A DNA stretch of 64,000 nt from CAZWBR01 sp964632305 (GTDB taxonomy: Bacteria > Bacteroidota > Bacteroidia > Bacteroidales > Prolixibacteraceae): positions 8,013-72,012 of the forward strand of contig CAZWBR010000017.1 in assembly GCA_964632305.1 (NCBI GenBank), read 5' to 3'. The position numbers and the translations under genes are program-made. Below the pieces are notes generated by a model that was not told the origin of the DNA, ran no database searches, and was given only the letters and a program-made list of their open reading frames with translations. Shown piece after piece: positions 33,755 through 42,439 of this stretch; the stretch's first letter is position 1; each line of letters opens with the position of its first letter.

Positions 33755-35617
33755 TCAAAAAGCGCTCTTCTTTCGGGAGAGTTCCTTTTTCTTCTTCAGT
33801 TTCTCGGCCTCCAACTCGTCATCGACGATTTTCTTGGTGAACTGGTTAACCGGGAGGTCCCAGATCAATCCTTCGTTGTCCCAATTGGAACGGACCTTAA
33901 TGACGCTTGGGAAATAGCACACCTCCTCCGGTTGAATCTTCTCCTTCAGGTTACCGGTATCCCATTTTCCATTGTTGTTCCGGTCCACGATGGCTTTCAG
34001 CAGATATTTCTGAGGTTCGAGATAAGGGAAAGTGACCTCGCCATCCTTTTCAATGACCGTAGAGCGAATCACATTTTCCTTGCTGTCGTCCGAAAGGAGC
34101 TGAATGATGGTTGGAAACACCACATTCCTGACCGATAGAATGATCTTCCCGTAATGCTCTTCTTCCTGGGTTTTAAACTCAGCCTCCAATTTTTTCGAAG
34201 GAAGATCATAAACGGTCGTTACGGCCATCGAATCAATAGTCAATTTATAATTAGTAGCAAATTCCCAGGGGTACGAGATCCAATATTTACGGTTATTGGC
34301 AGTATCAGCCCTAAGTTTATAGGTTACCGGAGTATAAAGGGAATCCTTCCTGACCTGAAGATGTACCATCGCCGAATCGAACTTTGCGATAGGATCGGGC
34401 GACTCGATTAAAATATCACGGTAGATATCGAATCCCGCTCTCGCGGAAGAACTAAGGACGACCTCCTCAATCTCTTTTGCAATCTTACGCCGTTCTTTCC
34501 GCTTGCCCTTTTCAACCTGTTGCTTATCGGCAAAGAAAAACCTCACTGTATCGTTGGTCGTGTAGAAGTTCTTAAGGCTATCCTGTTGCAGATAGGACAG
34601 TTTAAAGACTAGGGTGTCCATATTATAGACCAGCGAGTCGGTCATCCATATCCTCAAAGAATCTGATTTTGCAGATTTTTCGATCAGTTTCCAATCCCCG
34701 GCAGGTTTCACGTTGAGTGGTTCGATGTTGAAGGTATCTTCGACAGAAGCGGTAAATATAAGATCAAGATATTTTCGGTTAGAGCGCAGGTAATTATCCA
34801 ACCTGAGATCGAAGTATTTCTCTCCGAAGCGCAAAAAATTGAGCGGATCGGGATAGAAGCGGGTTTTCCCGAAGACCACCAGGGTATCGGGACCTGAAAC
34901 GGTGGTATCCTGTTGGGGAAAATATTGAGCGGAAGGGATAACCAACGAATCGAGGAAAGCGATTGAATCGGATCCGGAGGTGTATTTCAGATTGTTATCA
35001 AGGTCGGTAACCGCGAAAATCTGATAACTTTTAGCAGGGATATTGGTCAATGCAAAAAATCCCTGGTGGTCGGTTTTGGCAATATAATCGGGACGGGTGG
35101 TAGAGACCAGGGTATCCGATTTCCCGCTGTAGAGCAAAACATAAGAGTTAGGAACCGGCTCCAGGTTAAAGGCATCTTTTACATAACCGACCAGCCGCAA
35201 CGAGTCGAACTCAGGGCCGGTCGAAAAGGCCAACCGGTAATCGCGTAACGGATTCTTTTCATTGTTATCGGCTATTCCATCTTTAAAGTCGAGCGAATAG
35301 GTCTTATTGGGCAACAATTCTTCGTTCAGGTTGACCACCAGTGATTTTCCTTTAGTCCGAAAAACGGGTCTCTTGGAAGTGGGAGGCGAGACCACAAATT
35401 TCTCATTCAATCCATCCATTTGGATAAACTCGTCGAAATAGATGCGGATCTCCTTGCCTTTGGAGTTGGTCTGTCCTTGTACGGGCAGACTTCTCAGGAC
35501 TGTGGGAGGTGTCTCATCTTTAGGACCGCCTTTGGGCATTCCGACATTGGCACACGAAGTATAGATGGCACACAGCACCGATAAGATAATTACACTATTT
35601 AAAGCTTTCTTGCTCAA
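33755..35617 (-). CDS. Lipoprotein with N-terminal bacterial Ig-like (Big_5) domain
   Basis: A 620-residue predicted surface lipoprotein. The signal peptide ends in IYTSC (Cys near residue 22). Directly after it comes GMPKGGPKDETPPTVLRSLP and IRIYFDEFIQM, the standard opening of Big_5/SbsA Ig-like domains, followed by a carboxypeptidase-regulatory-like beta domain (SLRLVGYVKDAFNLEPVPNSYVLL) and a long beta-rich remainder. No catalytic residues are apparent. Such proteins are widespread and poorly understood in Bacteroidota. It is divergent from the GlpD-like gene. Confidence 0.82.
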   Translation of the reverse strand: MSKKALNSVIILSVLCAIYTSCANVGMPKGGPKDETPPTVLRSLPVQGQTNSKGKEIRIYFDEFIQMDGLNEKFVVSPPTSKRPVFRTKGKSLVVNLNEELLPNKTYSLDFKDGIADNNEKNPLRDYRLAFSTGPEFDSLRLVGYVKDAFNLEPVPNSYVLLYSGKSDTLVSTTRPDYIAKTDHQGFFALTNIPAKSYQIFAVTDLDNNLKYTSGSDSIAFLDSLVIPSAQYFPQQDTTVSGPDTLVVFGKTRFYPDPLNFLRFGEKYFDLRLDNYLRSNRKYLDLIFTASVEDTFNIEPLNVKPAGDWKLIEKSAKSDSLRIWMTDSLVYNMDTLVFKLSYLQQDSLKNFYTTNDTVRFFFADKQQVEKGKRKERRKIAKEIEEVVLSSSARAGFDIYRDILIESPDPIAKFDSAMVHLQVRKDSLYTPVTYKLRADTANNRKYWISYPWEFATNYKLTIDSMAVTTVYDLPSKKLEAEFKTQEEEHYGKIILSVRNVVFPTIIQLLSDDSKENVIRSTVIEKDGEVTFPYLEPQKYLLKAIVDRNNNGKWDTGNLKEKIQPEEVCYFPSVIKVRSNWDNEGLIWDLPVNQFTKKIVDDELEAEKLKKKKELSRKKSAF

Positions 35618-35741
35618 AGTATTTTATTTTGATGTTTGCAGCGTACAAACTTACGAAAACCGAGTCAAAGCGAATTTATCGCGGACTCTTTTTTTGTCCT
35701 ATTTCAATAACTTCTTCTATCTTTAAGCCCAAAAGGGCAAT

Positions 35742-36989
35742 ATGTTCCGTAAAAGGGAAGAGCTGAAAAAGAAATTATCCGACCAGGAATTTGACTATGT
35801 TTTTTACGGGGTCAATCTTACGACAGCATTTCTATGCTATTCGCTGGCCCTCGAAGGGAAAAGAACAGCGCTTTGTCAGGCCGGCGATTTCGACCGGGAG
35901 GATCATTTTCAAACCACCACCATCTTTCCGGGGTCACTGCGACAGTTCGGTAAAGCAGTGAAGCAACTCGACGCGATGGAACGGTTACGCCGGGTTTATC
36001 CACACCTCATCCTGCAACAGAGGGTAATAAATACAGGAATGTCCGCCTACCGGTCAAGACTGCTGAACACCCTGTTCAATCGCCTGGTCGCCGGAGATCC
36101 GGCCAAACGATCAACCCTGATGGAATTGCCGAAATACCCCGAATACCGGCATTGGCACTATAGTGGCTTAGAGACGGCCATCCTCTCCAGAGAATACCAA
36201 GTGAATATAAACCGGTTGATCCTTGAGATCCTGAAAGAGGCCGAACAGCGCGGAGCGGCCATTTGCAATTACATTGAAATCCAGCTCCATGACGATCAAA
36301 TGATGTTCAGGGATCAAATCACCGGGTCTGAAGGAGTAATAAAATCCACGATGAGCTACCGGTCATTACAATCAGAGCCACTCATTATCGTAAAGGAGAA
36401 AACTGGCGGCAGCGAAAAGATCAACAACCTGATACGAATTCCCGGAAGCGAATATGACTATCAAATCAGGGTTCAGGCCAACGGGCCATGCCGCATCGAG
36501 GTGACACAGATCAGATCCCGGGGGAACTTATCAATGGTCCGCATATTGAAAGAGAAAAATCAAATAGAACAAATCGTTGGCCAGCTTGAAGAGAGGGATT
36601 GGGAAAGAATGTCCTTCAGAAGAGATCCCGGCTTGTCAAATAGCAGACACACCCTTGTGGACGAGAGGATTGAAAACCTTTTCAATAAAAAGCTTCCCGA
36701 TTTCCCTTTAAAAAATGGGTTACAAATCCCTGAAAACTCTTCGAGCTGGAGCGAACCCGATTATTCAATACACCATCTCTCTTTAGTAGGAGACCAACTC
36801 TTTGATGAAGCCCGTCAAACCGGTATCGAACAGGAGCGATTCATGGAGCTCTATTATCGTTACGGCACGAATATCAGGGAAATAACCGAATTGGCTTACG
36901 AAAGAATGTCGGGAGATGAAAACACACCGCAAAAAATATGGGAGTCAGCCGTCAACGATCTTGAGAAGGCGACAGCCTGGAAAAAATAA
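35742..36989 (+). CDS. Degenerate GlpD-like protein (glycerol-3-phosphate dehydrogenase relative without FAD motif)
   Basis: A 415-residue protein that follows the layout of FAD-dependent glycerol-3-phosphate dehydrogenase but lacks its cofactor motif. Residues 17-50 (FDYVFYGVNLTTAFLCYSLA, then KRTALCQAGDF) align in pattern with the GlpD dinucleotide fold, yet the GxGxxG is replaced by GVNLTT. Residues 155-180 (NINRLILEILKEAEQRGAAI) match the Ala-rich helix plus NYVEV segment, residues 189-200 match VRDxxTGEE, and residues 369-385 (ELYYRYGTNIREITELA) match the GlpD C-terminal helix. No signal peptide. The assignment is by pattern recognition; the protein is likely a non-catalytic or altered relative. 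Confidence 0.6.
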   Translation: MFRKREELKKKLSDQEFDYVFYGVNLTTAFLCYSLALEGKRTALCQAGDFDREDHFQTTTIFPGSLRQFGKAVKQLDAMERLRRVYPHLILQQRVINTGMSAYRSRLLNTLFNRLVAGDPAKRSTLMELPKYPEYRHWHYSGLETAILSREYQVNINRLILEILKEAEQRGAAICNYIEIQLHDDQMMFRDQITGSEGVIKSTMSYRSLQSEPLIIVKEKTGGSEKINNLIRIPGSEYDYQIRVQANGPCRIEVTQIRSRGNLSMVRILKEKNQIEQIVGQLEERDWERMSFRRDPGLSNSRHTLVDERIENLFNKKLPDFPLKNGLQIPENSSSWSEPDYSIHHLSLVGDQLFDEARQTGIEQERFMELYYRYGTNIREITELAYERMSGDENTPQKIWESAVNDLEKATAWKK

Positions 36990-37012
36990 AAGCTGTCTTG
37001 AGGACAGCTTTT
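36987..37012. terminator. Bidirectional terminator between convergent genes
   Basis: AAAAGCTGTC (36987-36996) pairs perfectly with GACAGCTTTT (37003-37012). A-run on one side and T-run on the other let it serve both the GlpD-like gene (plus) and the DUF4270 gene (minus). Confidence 0.8.
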
Positions 37013-37031
37013 ATCAAATATCTTTATCAAT

Positions 37032-38333
37032 CTACTTATACCGCGTATAATTGATCAACAGCTCCATAGGAAGCGAACTGGTCCCCCCTTTCAGGACAAC
37101 CCTGTTGGCTATGCCGTTTCGATCGGAATGAACGAGATAGAAAGTGGTGTTGCTCACCTCGCCATCTATGATCTGCTGCAGATGCTGGGTGATATTGAAA
37201 CTATAAGTTGCCGACTCCGAACTGTAATACCCCCCGTAATAGGAACTTGACAATTCACTATCCTTAGGGAAAACCTCGTCACCATCACTGTCGATAATCT
37301 TCAGGTAGATCCTTGAGGGGATACCGAATCGTTGCATATCTGTCAGCAGCGTATCCACATGAAAATAGAGGGTGGCTTTATTGATTAAATAGTCGGATGA
37401 ATCGGCCCAACTGGTCAGAGAGGGAACATTTACCTTGACTTTTGTCCCACCAAGAGGTTGAATAAACAACAGTGAATCCTGAACCTGCTCCTTGTTTAAA
37501 TTGGAGAAGAAGGCGCTGTTGCTGTAATCGTGAACGAATCCGGGAACCACGGCCGAGTTACTGCTGATCTTGTAAGAAAAAGAGAGCGAATCTTTAGTGT
37601 CGGTATGATAATTCATCGACAATTCGGCCGAATTGTGAATAATTCCGACCAAAGCTCCTTTCCTGCCGACAGGTTCAGCCTCTATATATAACCCCTTGAA
37701 TGTTTCGAGGAAGACATCATTGCTGATCATAGCGAGAGAATCGACAGCCAGCAATTTCTCCGCGAAGGAAGGGTTAAGCCTGATCCTGATGAATTGCTCG
37801 GTAGTATCCCTCTGGGCTGTGTTGACCCTGAATTTGGGAATAAAAGAGGCACTCCCCAGGAGTGTGCCCGAGGCAATATTTTTAGGATGAAACGAGGAGA
37901 GATATTTGGCATCGTATTTTAAACTGCCGTCAAGCTCGTAGACCTTCAGGGTTTGGGGGTTAAGCGTATCGCCGTAAACACTCTTATAGCTCAGGATCAG
38001 GACCAGTGAGTCAACCGATGAAGAGCCATCATAATCGGGGTGATAAGGCAAACGGAACTGAGCCGCGAACGAGCCGTCGGTTCTCCCGTAAAGGGGATCA
38101 TTAAAACTACCGGTGAAGGATAAGGCAGGCCTGTCGGACCTTATTTTATCATCGGTGAAGGTATAGGCGGTAATCGAATTTTGTTCCAGGTACGATCGCG
38201 AAACGAATGTCGATGTTCCCGGCAAAAGATCTATGCCGAGCGTCTCGTCGCCCTTTTTACAACCGGCAAGCAACAGGATGAACAGGAAGAGTGTCCCGAG
38301 AACCGTATTTATTTTGGAATATGAATTTTTCAA
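37032..38333 (-). CDS. DUF4270 lipoprotein
   Basis: A predicted outer-membrane lipoprotein of about 433 residues. The signal peptide (SKINTVLGTLFLFILLLAGC) is followed by KKGDETLGIDLLPG, the diagnostic start of DUF4270 proteins, and a beta-rich body. I place the start at a TTG at 38333 because it gives a normal signal peptide and no overlap with the upstream gene; an ATG at 38399 would give 455 residues with a second hydrophobic stretch and 35 bp overlap. It follows the short GlgA gene on the same strand, a neighbourhood I recall as conserved beside panC/panD in Bacteroidota. Function unknown. Confidence 0.82.
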   Translation of the reverse strand: MKNSYSKINTVLGTLFLFILLLAGCKKGDETLGIDLLPGTSTFVSRSYLEQNSITAYTFTDDKIRSDRPALSFTGSFNDPLYGRTDGSFAAQFRLPYHPDYDGSSSVDSLVLILSYKSVYGDTLNPQTLKVYELDGSLKYDAKYLSSFHPKNIASGTLLGSASFIPKFRVNTAQRDTTEQFIRIRLNPSFAEKLLAVDSLAMISNDVFLETFKGLYIEAEPVGRKGALVGIIHNSAELSMNYHTDTKDSLSFSYKISSNSAVVPGFVHDYSNSAFFSNLNKEQVQDSLLFIQPLGGTKVKVNVPSLTSWADSSDYLINKATLYFHVDTLLTDMQRFGIPSRIYLKIIDSDGDEVFPKDSELSSSYYGGYYSSESATYSFNITQHLQQIIDGEVSNTTFYLVHSDRNGIANRVVLKGGTSSLPMELLINYTRYK

Positions 38334-38364
38334 CGTATTCAGTTTTATATTAAACCGGCGCAAA

Positions 38365-39174
38365 TTATAAAATATTATTATAAAAATCGAAAAAGGCATC
38401 CTGGTAAGTTTCCTTGGGTTGATAATCGAGAAACTGTTTCCCCGAAGCCTTAATATATTCTTCTATCTCAGGATTGATGGTTTCACTTCCTTTTATAATA
38501 GCATCTGAATAGTTGATGACCAGCTTGGAATAATTCTCGAAGGTTGGCTCATTAATGACAGAGATATCCTTTGGATCAATACCGTCCTCGGCAATTTTGG
38601 AAGCCATATTTTCCGCAAGCGGATTGCTGAAGCCATTATCATAGACCGAATAAACGACCTTGGTATTGGCAAACAGCGGATTATCGCGATAGGTCTCCTT
38701 CACAAACAGGGGAACCATCCCGGTGAACCACCCGTGACAATGGATGATATCGGGCGACCAACGCAACTTAATCACCGTCTCCAACACTCCCCGGGCAAAA
38801 AAGATGGCCCTTTCGTCGTTGTCATCAAACTCAACGCCGTTATCGTCGGCAACCGTGAACTTCCGCTGGAAATAATCTTCATTGTCGATAAAATAGACCT
38901 GCATCCGGGCCGATTGAATAGAGGCAACCTTAATAATAAGAGGGTGATCATTATCATTAATTACCAAATTCATCCCGGAAAGACGGATTACCTCGTGAAG
39001 TTGGTTTCTTCTCTCATTTACGCATCCAAACCTGGGCATAAATGTGCGGATCTCTTTCCCTCTCTCCTGAATACCCTGAGGAAGGAATCTTCCGATGTCA
39101 GCAATTTCTGATTCAGGCAAATAGGGCATGATCTCCTGCGAAACAAATAAAACCTTCTTCTTTTCCATTCCCAT
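38365..39174 (-). CDS. Glycogen/starch synthase, GT5 catalytic-domain-only protein
   Basis: A 269-residue protein matching only the N-terminal GT5 domain of glycogen synthase: KVLFVSQEIMPYLPESEIADIGRFLPQGIQERG at the start (residues 7-39, region of the ADP-glucose Lys motif, here without the usual K-T-G-G-L), then PDIIHCHGWFTGMVPLFV near residue 142. The second Rossmann domain that binds most of ADP-glucose is absent, although no frameshift is seen and the gene ends cleanly. It is therefore probably not a normal synthase. It is transcribed divergently from panC and followed by the DUF4270 gene. Confidence 0.75.
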   Translation of the reverse strand: MGMEKKKVLFVSQEIMPYLPESEIADIGRFLPQGIQERGKEIRTFMPRFGCVNERRNQLHEVIRLSGMNLVINDNDHPLIIKVASIQSARMQVYFIDNEDYFQRKFTVADDNGVEFDDNDERAIFFARGVLETVIKLRWSPDIIHCHGWFTGMVPLFVKETYRDNPLFANTKVVYSVYDNGFSNPLAENMASKIAEDGIDPKDISVINEPTFENYSKLVINYSDAIIKGSETINPEIEEYIKASGKQFLDYQPKETYQDAFFDFYNNIL

Positions 39175-39190
39175 TTTTTAAGATGATTTG

Positions 39191-39198
39191 CAAAAATA
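39191..39198 (-). promoter_or_regulatory. -7 promoter element of the short glgA-like gene
   Basis: The minus strand reads TATTTTTG, a match to TAnnTTTG, 16 bases before the ATG at 39174. Confidence 0.4.
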
Positions 39199-39313
39199 TA
39201 TAAAATCTAAGGAATATTCAATCATTTGCATCGCGGGATATTCAATCAGGGAGCTGAAAGTTTTTATTGTGTTCAGATATTTCTTTACTTTGCAATCTGT
39301 TTCAGATATAGGT

Positions 39314-40153
39314 ATGAAGCTTTTTAAAGAAATATCGGCACTGCAAGAAGTGCTGAAACAAGAAAGGGAACAAGGCTATTCCATTGGTTTTGTTCCAACT
39401 ATGGGAGCCCTTCATCAGGGACACCTGTCGCTGGTTAATCAAGCCGGTCAAGAAAACGACATTGTCGTGGTCTCGATCTTTGTCAATCCGACCCAGTTCA
39501 ACGATCCGGGCGATTTGACCAGATACCCCAGAACCCTGGATAAAGATATGGAATTACTCTCGGGAATCAAGTGCAACTATATCTTTGCCCCCGAGGTCAG
39601 GGAGATCTATCCTGAACCCGACACCCGCAAATTTAATTTCGGGGATCTCGAAACGGTGATGGAAGGGAAGTTCCGCCCGGGCCACTTCAACGGCGTGGCC
39701 CAGGTGGTCAGCAAGCTTTTTGATATCGTCAAACCCGACAGAGCCTATTTCGGCCTGAAAGATTTTCAACAATTGGCCGTCATCAAAAACATGGTCAGCC
39801 AGTTAAAAATTGATATAAAAGTAGTACCTTGTGAAATCGTGCGGGAAGCAGACGGGCTGGCCATGAGTTCGAGAAATTCATTGCTGACACCCCAATACCG
39901 CGGTATTGCTCCTGTGATCCGGCAAACGCTGTTAAAAGCCAAAGAAAAGGCCGCGAGTATGCCGGTTAATGATCTTCGGGAATGGGTTATCAAAGAACTC
40001 AGTTCGACCGGCAATTTAAGAGTTGAATATTTTGAGATTGTCGATGATACAAGGCTTCAGCCGGTACTCTCCTGGGACGAACCCGTCGTTAAAGTAGGCT
40101 GTGTTGCGCTCTACGCGGGTGAAATCAGGCTCATTGACAATATTGTATTTTGA
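39314..40153 (+). CDS. panC: Pantoate--beta-alanine ligase
   Basis: Joins pantoate and beta-alanine to pantothenate with ATP, in the cytosol. The protein of 279 residues has the HIGH-type nucleotide-binding segment FVPTMGALHQGHLSLV near residue 27, VSIFVNPTQFN near residue 55, and the KMSKS-like SSRNSLLTP near residue 178. The ATG at 39314 gives the usual MKLFKEI opening; an in-frame ATG at 39188 would add 42 residues. panD, which makes its beta-alanine substrate, follows after 19 bp. Confidence 0.96.
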   Translation: MKLFKEISALQEVLKQEREQGYSIGFVPTMGALHQGHLSLVNQAGQENDIVVVSIFVNPTQFNDPGDLTRYPRTLDKDMELLSGIKCNYIFAPEVREIYPEPDTRKFNFGDLETVMEGKFRPGHFNGVAQVVSKLFDIVKPDRAYFGLKDFQQLAVIKNMVSQLKIDIKVVPCEIVREADGLAMSSRNSLLTPQYRGIAPVIRQTLLKAKEKAASMPVNDLREWVIKELSSTGNLRVEYFEIVDDTRLQPVLSWDEPVVKVGCVALYAGEIRLIDNIVF

Positions 40154-40172
40154 CAAATAACAAACAGAAAAG

Positions 40173-40523
40173 ATGTTTATTGAAGTATGTAAATCAAAGA
40201 TTCATCGGGTCTCGGTTACAGGCGCCGATCTGCAATATGTTGGAAGTATCACCATCGATGAGGACCTGATGGACGCGGCCAACCTGATTGAAAACGAAAA
40301 AGTTCAGGTGGTCGACGTGAATAACGGGGAACGATTTGAGACCTACGTGATCCGCGGCGAACGCAACACCGGAGATATCATCCTCAACGGGCCCGCTGCC
40401 CGTAAAGTTGCCGTAGGCGATATCATCATCATCGTTTCGTTTGCCACCATGGATTTCGAGGAAGCCAAGAGCTTCAAACCGCGAATCATCTTCCCCGACA
40501 CCGAAACCAACCGGTTGATATAG
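40173..40523 (+). CDS. panD: Aspartate 1-decarboxylase (pyruvoyl-dependent proenzyme)
   Basis: Produces beta-alanine for pantothenate synthesis. The 116-residue proenzyme has the self-cleavage site YVGSITID with Gly24-Ser25, where Ser25 becomes the pyruvoyl cofactor, the early catalytic K-I-H-R-V segment, and the closing VAVGDIIIIVSFATM. Length is normal. It is co-transcribed with panC and ends at the terminator at 40549-40580. Confidence 0.96.
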   Translation: MFIEVCKSKIHRVSVTGADLQYVGSITIDEDLMDAANLIENEKVQVVDVNNGERFETYVIRGERNTGDIILNGPAARKVAVGDIIIIVSFATMDFEEAKSFKPRIIFPDTETNRLI

Positions 40524-40548
40524 TCTATTTTTTGTATGGAATAATCAT

Positions 40549-40580
40549 AAACCCCGGGAGGAAGATTCCCGGGGTTTTCT
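40549..40580 (+). terminator. Rho-independent terminator of panC-panD
   Basis: AAACCCCGGGA (40549-40559) pairs perfectly with TCCCGGGGTTT (40567-40577) and is followed by a T-rich stretch. Its position also argues against any radA start upstream of it. Confidence 0.85.
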
Positions 40581-40609
40581 TATTTTTGGATCAAGCTAAT
40601 AATTCTCAG

Positions 40610-41971
40610 GTGGCAAAAATCAAAACAACCTACGTCTGCCAAAGCTGCGGATACCAAACCCCGAAATGGATCGGGCGATGCTCCTCATGCGGGGAGTGGA
40701 ATACACTGATCGAGGAAATTGTCACCGTCGGGAAAAGCAATACCTTACCGCTTCTCTCACCAGGCAGTTCCAAACCTGTTCCCCTGACGGATATCTCCGT
40801 GGAGCATCAGCAACGGATGGATACCCTCAACGCGGAATTCAACCGGGTCCTTGGCGGGGGTTTTGTTCCCGGTGGATTAGTCCTTCTCGGAGGCGAACCG
40901 GGGATAGGCAAATCGACCTTGGTCCTTCAGATCGCCCTGCAGGTCACCTCCCTGAAAGTACTCTATGTCTCGGGTGAAGAAAGCCTGCAACAACTGAAGT
41001 TAAGGGCCACCCGCATCAGCGGCAATAACCCCAACTGCTTCTTCCTCTGCGAAACATCTCTCGAGAATGTGCTGCTTCATATCGAAAATGAACAACCCGA
41101 CCTGGTCATCATCGATTCCATACAAACCATGACCACGGAAAATGCGGAATCCTCAGCCGGGAGCGTCACCCAGATCCGCGAATGTACCACCGGGATTATG
41201 AAGCTGGCCAAGAGCCGGAATATTGCAGTAATCCTCATCGGCCATATCAACAAAGAAGGAAGCCTGGCCGGACCCAAGGTGCTCGAACACATCGTCGATA
41301 CCGTCCTGCAATTTGAGGGTGACCGTAATTACCTCTTCAGAATACTGCGATCGGTCAAAAACCGTTTCGGCTCAACCTCCGAACTGGGGATTTTTGAAAT
41401 GCGTCAGGACGGATTGCGCGAGGTAGCCAACCCTTCCGAGATGTTGCTCTCCACGCATAATGAAGGGCTGAGCGGGACGGCCACAGCTGCCTCTATCGAG
41501 GGATTACGCTCCTTCCTGATCGAAGTACAGGCCCTGGTCGGATCGGCCGCCTACGGGACGCCACAGCGCTCGGCGACAGGCTTCGATCTCCGCAGGATGA
41601 ATATGCTTTTAGCTGTACTGGAAAAGAGAGCCGGGTTTAAATTAATGGCCAAAGATGTCTTCCTGAACATTGCCGGGGGATTGAGGGTCGACGATCCGGC
41701 CATGGACCTGGCCATTATCGCCGCGGTATTATCCTCTAATTTCGATACTGCCATTGCCAAGCAGATTGCCTTTGCCGGTGAGGTCGGCCTGACAGGAGAA
41801 ATAAGGCCGGTGAGCCGGATAGAACAGCGCATAGCCGAAGCGCAAAAACTTGGGTTCAAAGAGATATACCTCTCCCGGTATAATAAGGGGGTCGATTTCT
41901 CGCGATTCGAGATTAAAATACACCAGGTCGATCGGGTGGAGAAGATGATAAGGACGCTTTTTGCCGGATAA
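40610..41971 (+). CDS. radA: DNA repair protein RadA
   Basis: A RecA-related ATPase that promotes branch migration in recombination. The protein of 453 residues has the N-terminal zinc ribbon (CQSCGYQTPKWIGRCSSCGEW), Walker A GEPGIGKST near residue 97, the RadA-specific KNRFGSTSELGIFEM near residue 254, and a C-terminal Lon-protease-like domain (RADDPAMDLAI type region, AFAGEVGLTGEIRPV). I chose the GTG at 40610, which yields (M)AKIKTTYVCQSCG and the family length; the ATG at 40532 lies before the panD terminator and would read through it. Confidence 0.95.
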   Translation: MAKIKTTYVCQSCGYQTPKWIGRCSSCGEWNTLIEEIVTVGKSNTLPLLSPGSSKPVPLTDISVEHQQRMDTLNAEFNRVLGGGFVPGGLVLLGGEPGIGKSTLVLQIALQVTSLKVLYVSGEESLQQLKLRATRISGNNPNCFFLCETSLENVLLHIENEQPDLVIIDSIQTMTTENAESSAGSVTQIRECTTGIMKLAKSRNIAVILIGHINKEGSLAGPKVLEHIVDTVLQFEGDRNYLFRILRSVKNRFGSTSELGIFEMRQDGLREVANPSEMLLSTHNEGLSGTATAASIEGLRSFLIEVQALVGSAAYGTPQRSATGFDLRRMNMLLAVLEKRAGFKLMAKDVFLNIAGGLRVDDPAMDLAIIAAVLSSNFDTAIAKQIAFAGEVGLTGEIRPVSRIEQRIAEAQKLGFKEIYLSRYNKGVDFSRFEIKIHQVDRVEKMIRTLFAG

Positions 41972-42232
41972 AACTCATCGTAAATCGGGCTGTTTGCCCT
42001 TGCAAATAGCCAAAAAGCCAAAGTACTACTCCCAGTCAAGTTACCACCAGATTCTTCCATTCTTACCGGCGATACCGATCCCTTCGCGAAAACATGGAAA
42101 TTTCAGTTAACCCTGTCAGTAATATAGAGAGGAAACGATCGTGGTCATCACCTCCGCTGATCCGCCGCTTCTGCCCCGCTCCACCCTGAGAAGGAGATGG
42201 GGAAAGAGGGGCCAACTCCGGACTTGCTGTTA

Positions 42233-42298
42233 GGTTCTTCTATGGTTCCTCCAAGGTTCCTGTAAGCTAGCTTACAGGAACCTTGGAGGAACCATAGA
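42233..42298. repeat. Perfect 60-bp palindrome with 11-bp phasing
   Basis: Bases 42239-42268 are the exact inverse complement of 42269-42298, with no loop (centre AAGCT|AGCTT). GGTTCYT starts at 42233, 42244 and 42255, 11 bp apart, and its complement recurs at the same step in the right arm. The surrounding 41972-42440 gap contains no gene. Confidence 0.95.
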
Positions 42299-42380
42299 GC
42301 AATCATGTAAAAAGGACGGATTAGACAGGTCCCGGGTAAGGTCTTCGTGAAGAGCAGGCCCCGGATAGGGAGGGGCCAAA

Positions 42381-42422
42381 AAAATGGCGGGACTGTTGTT
42401 TCAAACAATCCCGCCATTTTTT
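42381..42422 (-). terminator. Terminator of the gldKLMN operon (bidirectional form)
   Basis: AAAATGGCGGGA (42381-42392) pairs with TCCCGCCATTTT (42409-42420), flanked by A-run and T-run. It lies 18 bases beyond the gldN stop on the minus strand. Confidence 0.85.
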
Positions 42423-42439
42423 AAATCTTATTTGGAAAA

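Noticed and set aside
40532..40609. N-terminal extension of radA from an upstream ATG
   Set aside because: The extension would contain the panD terminator hairpin, and family length and sequence begin at the GTG at 40610.
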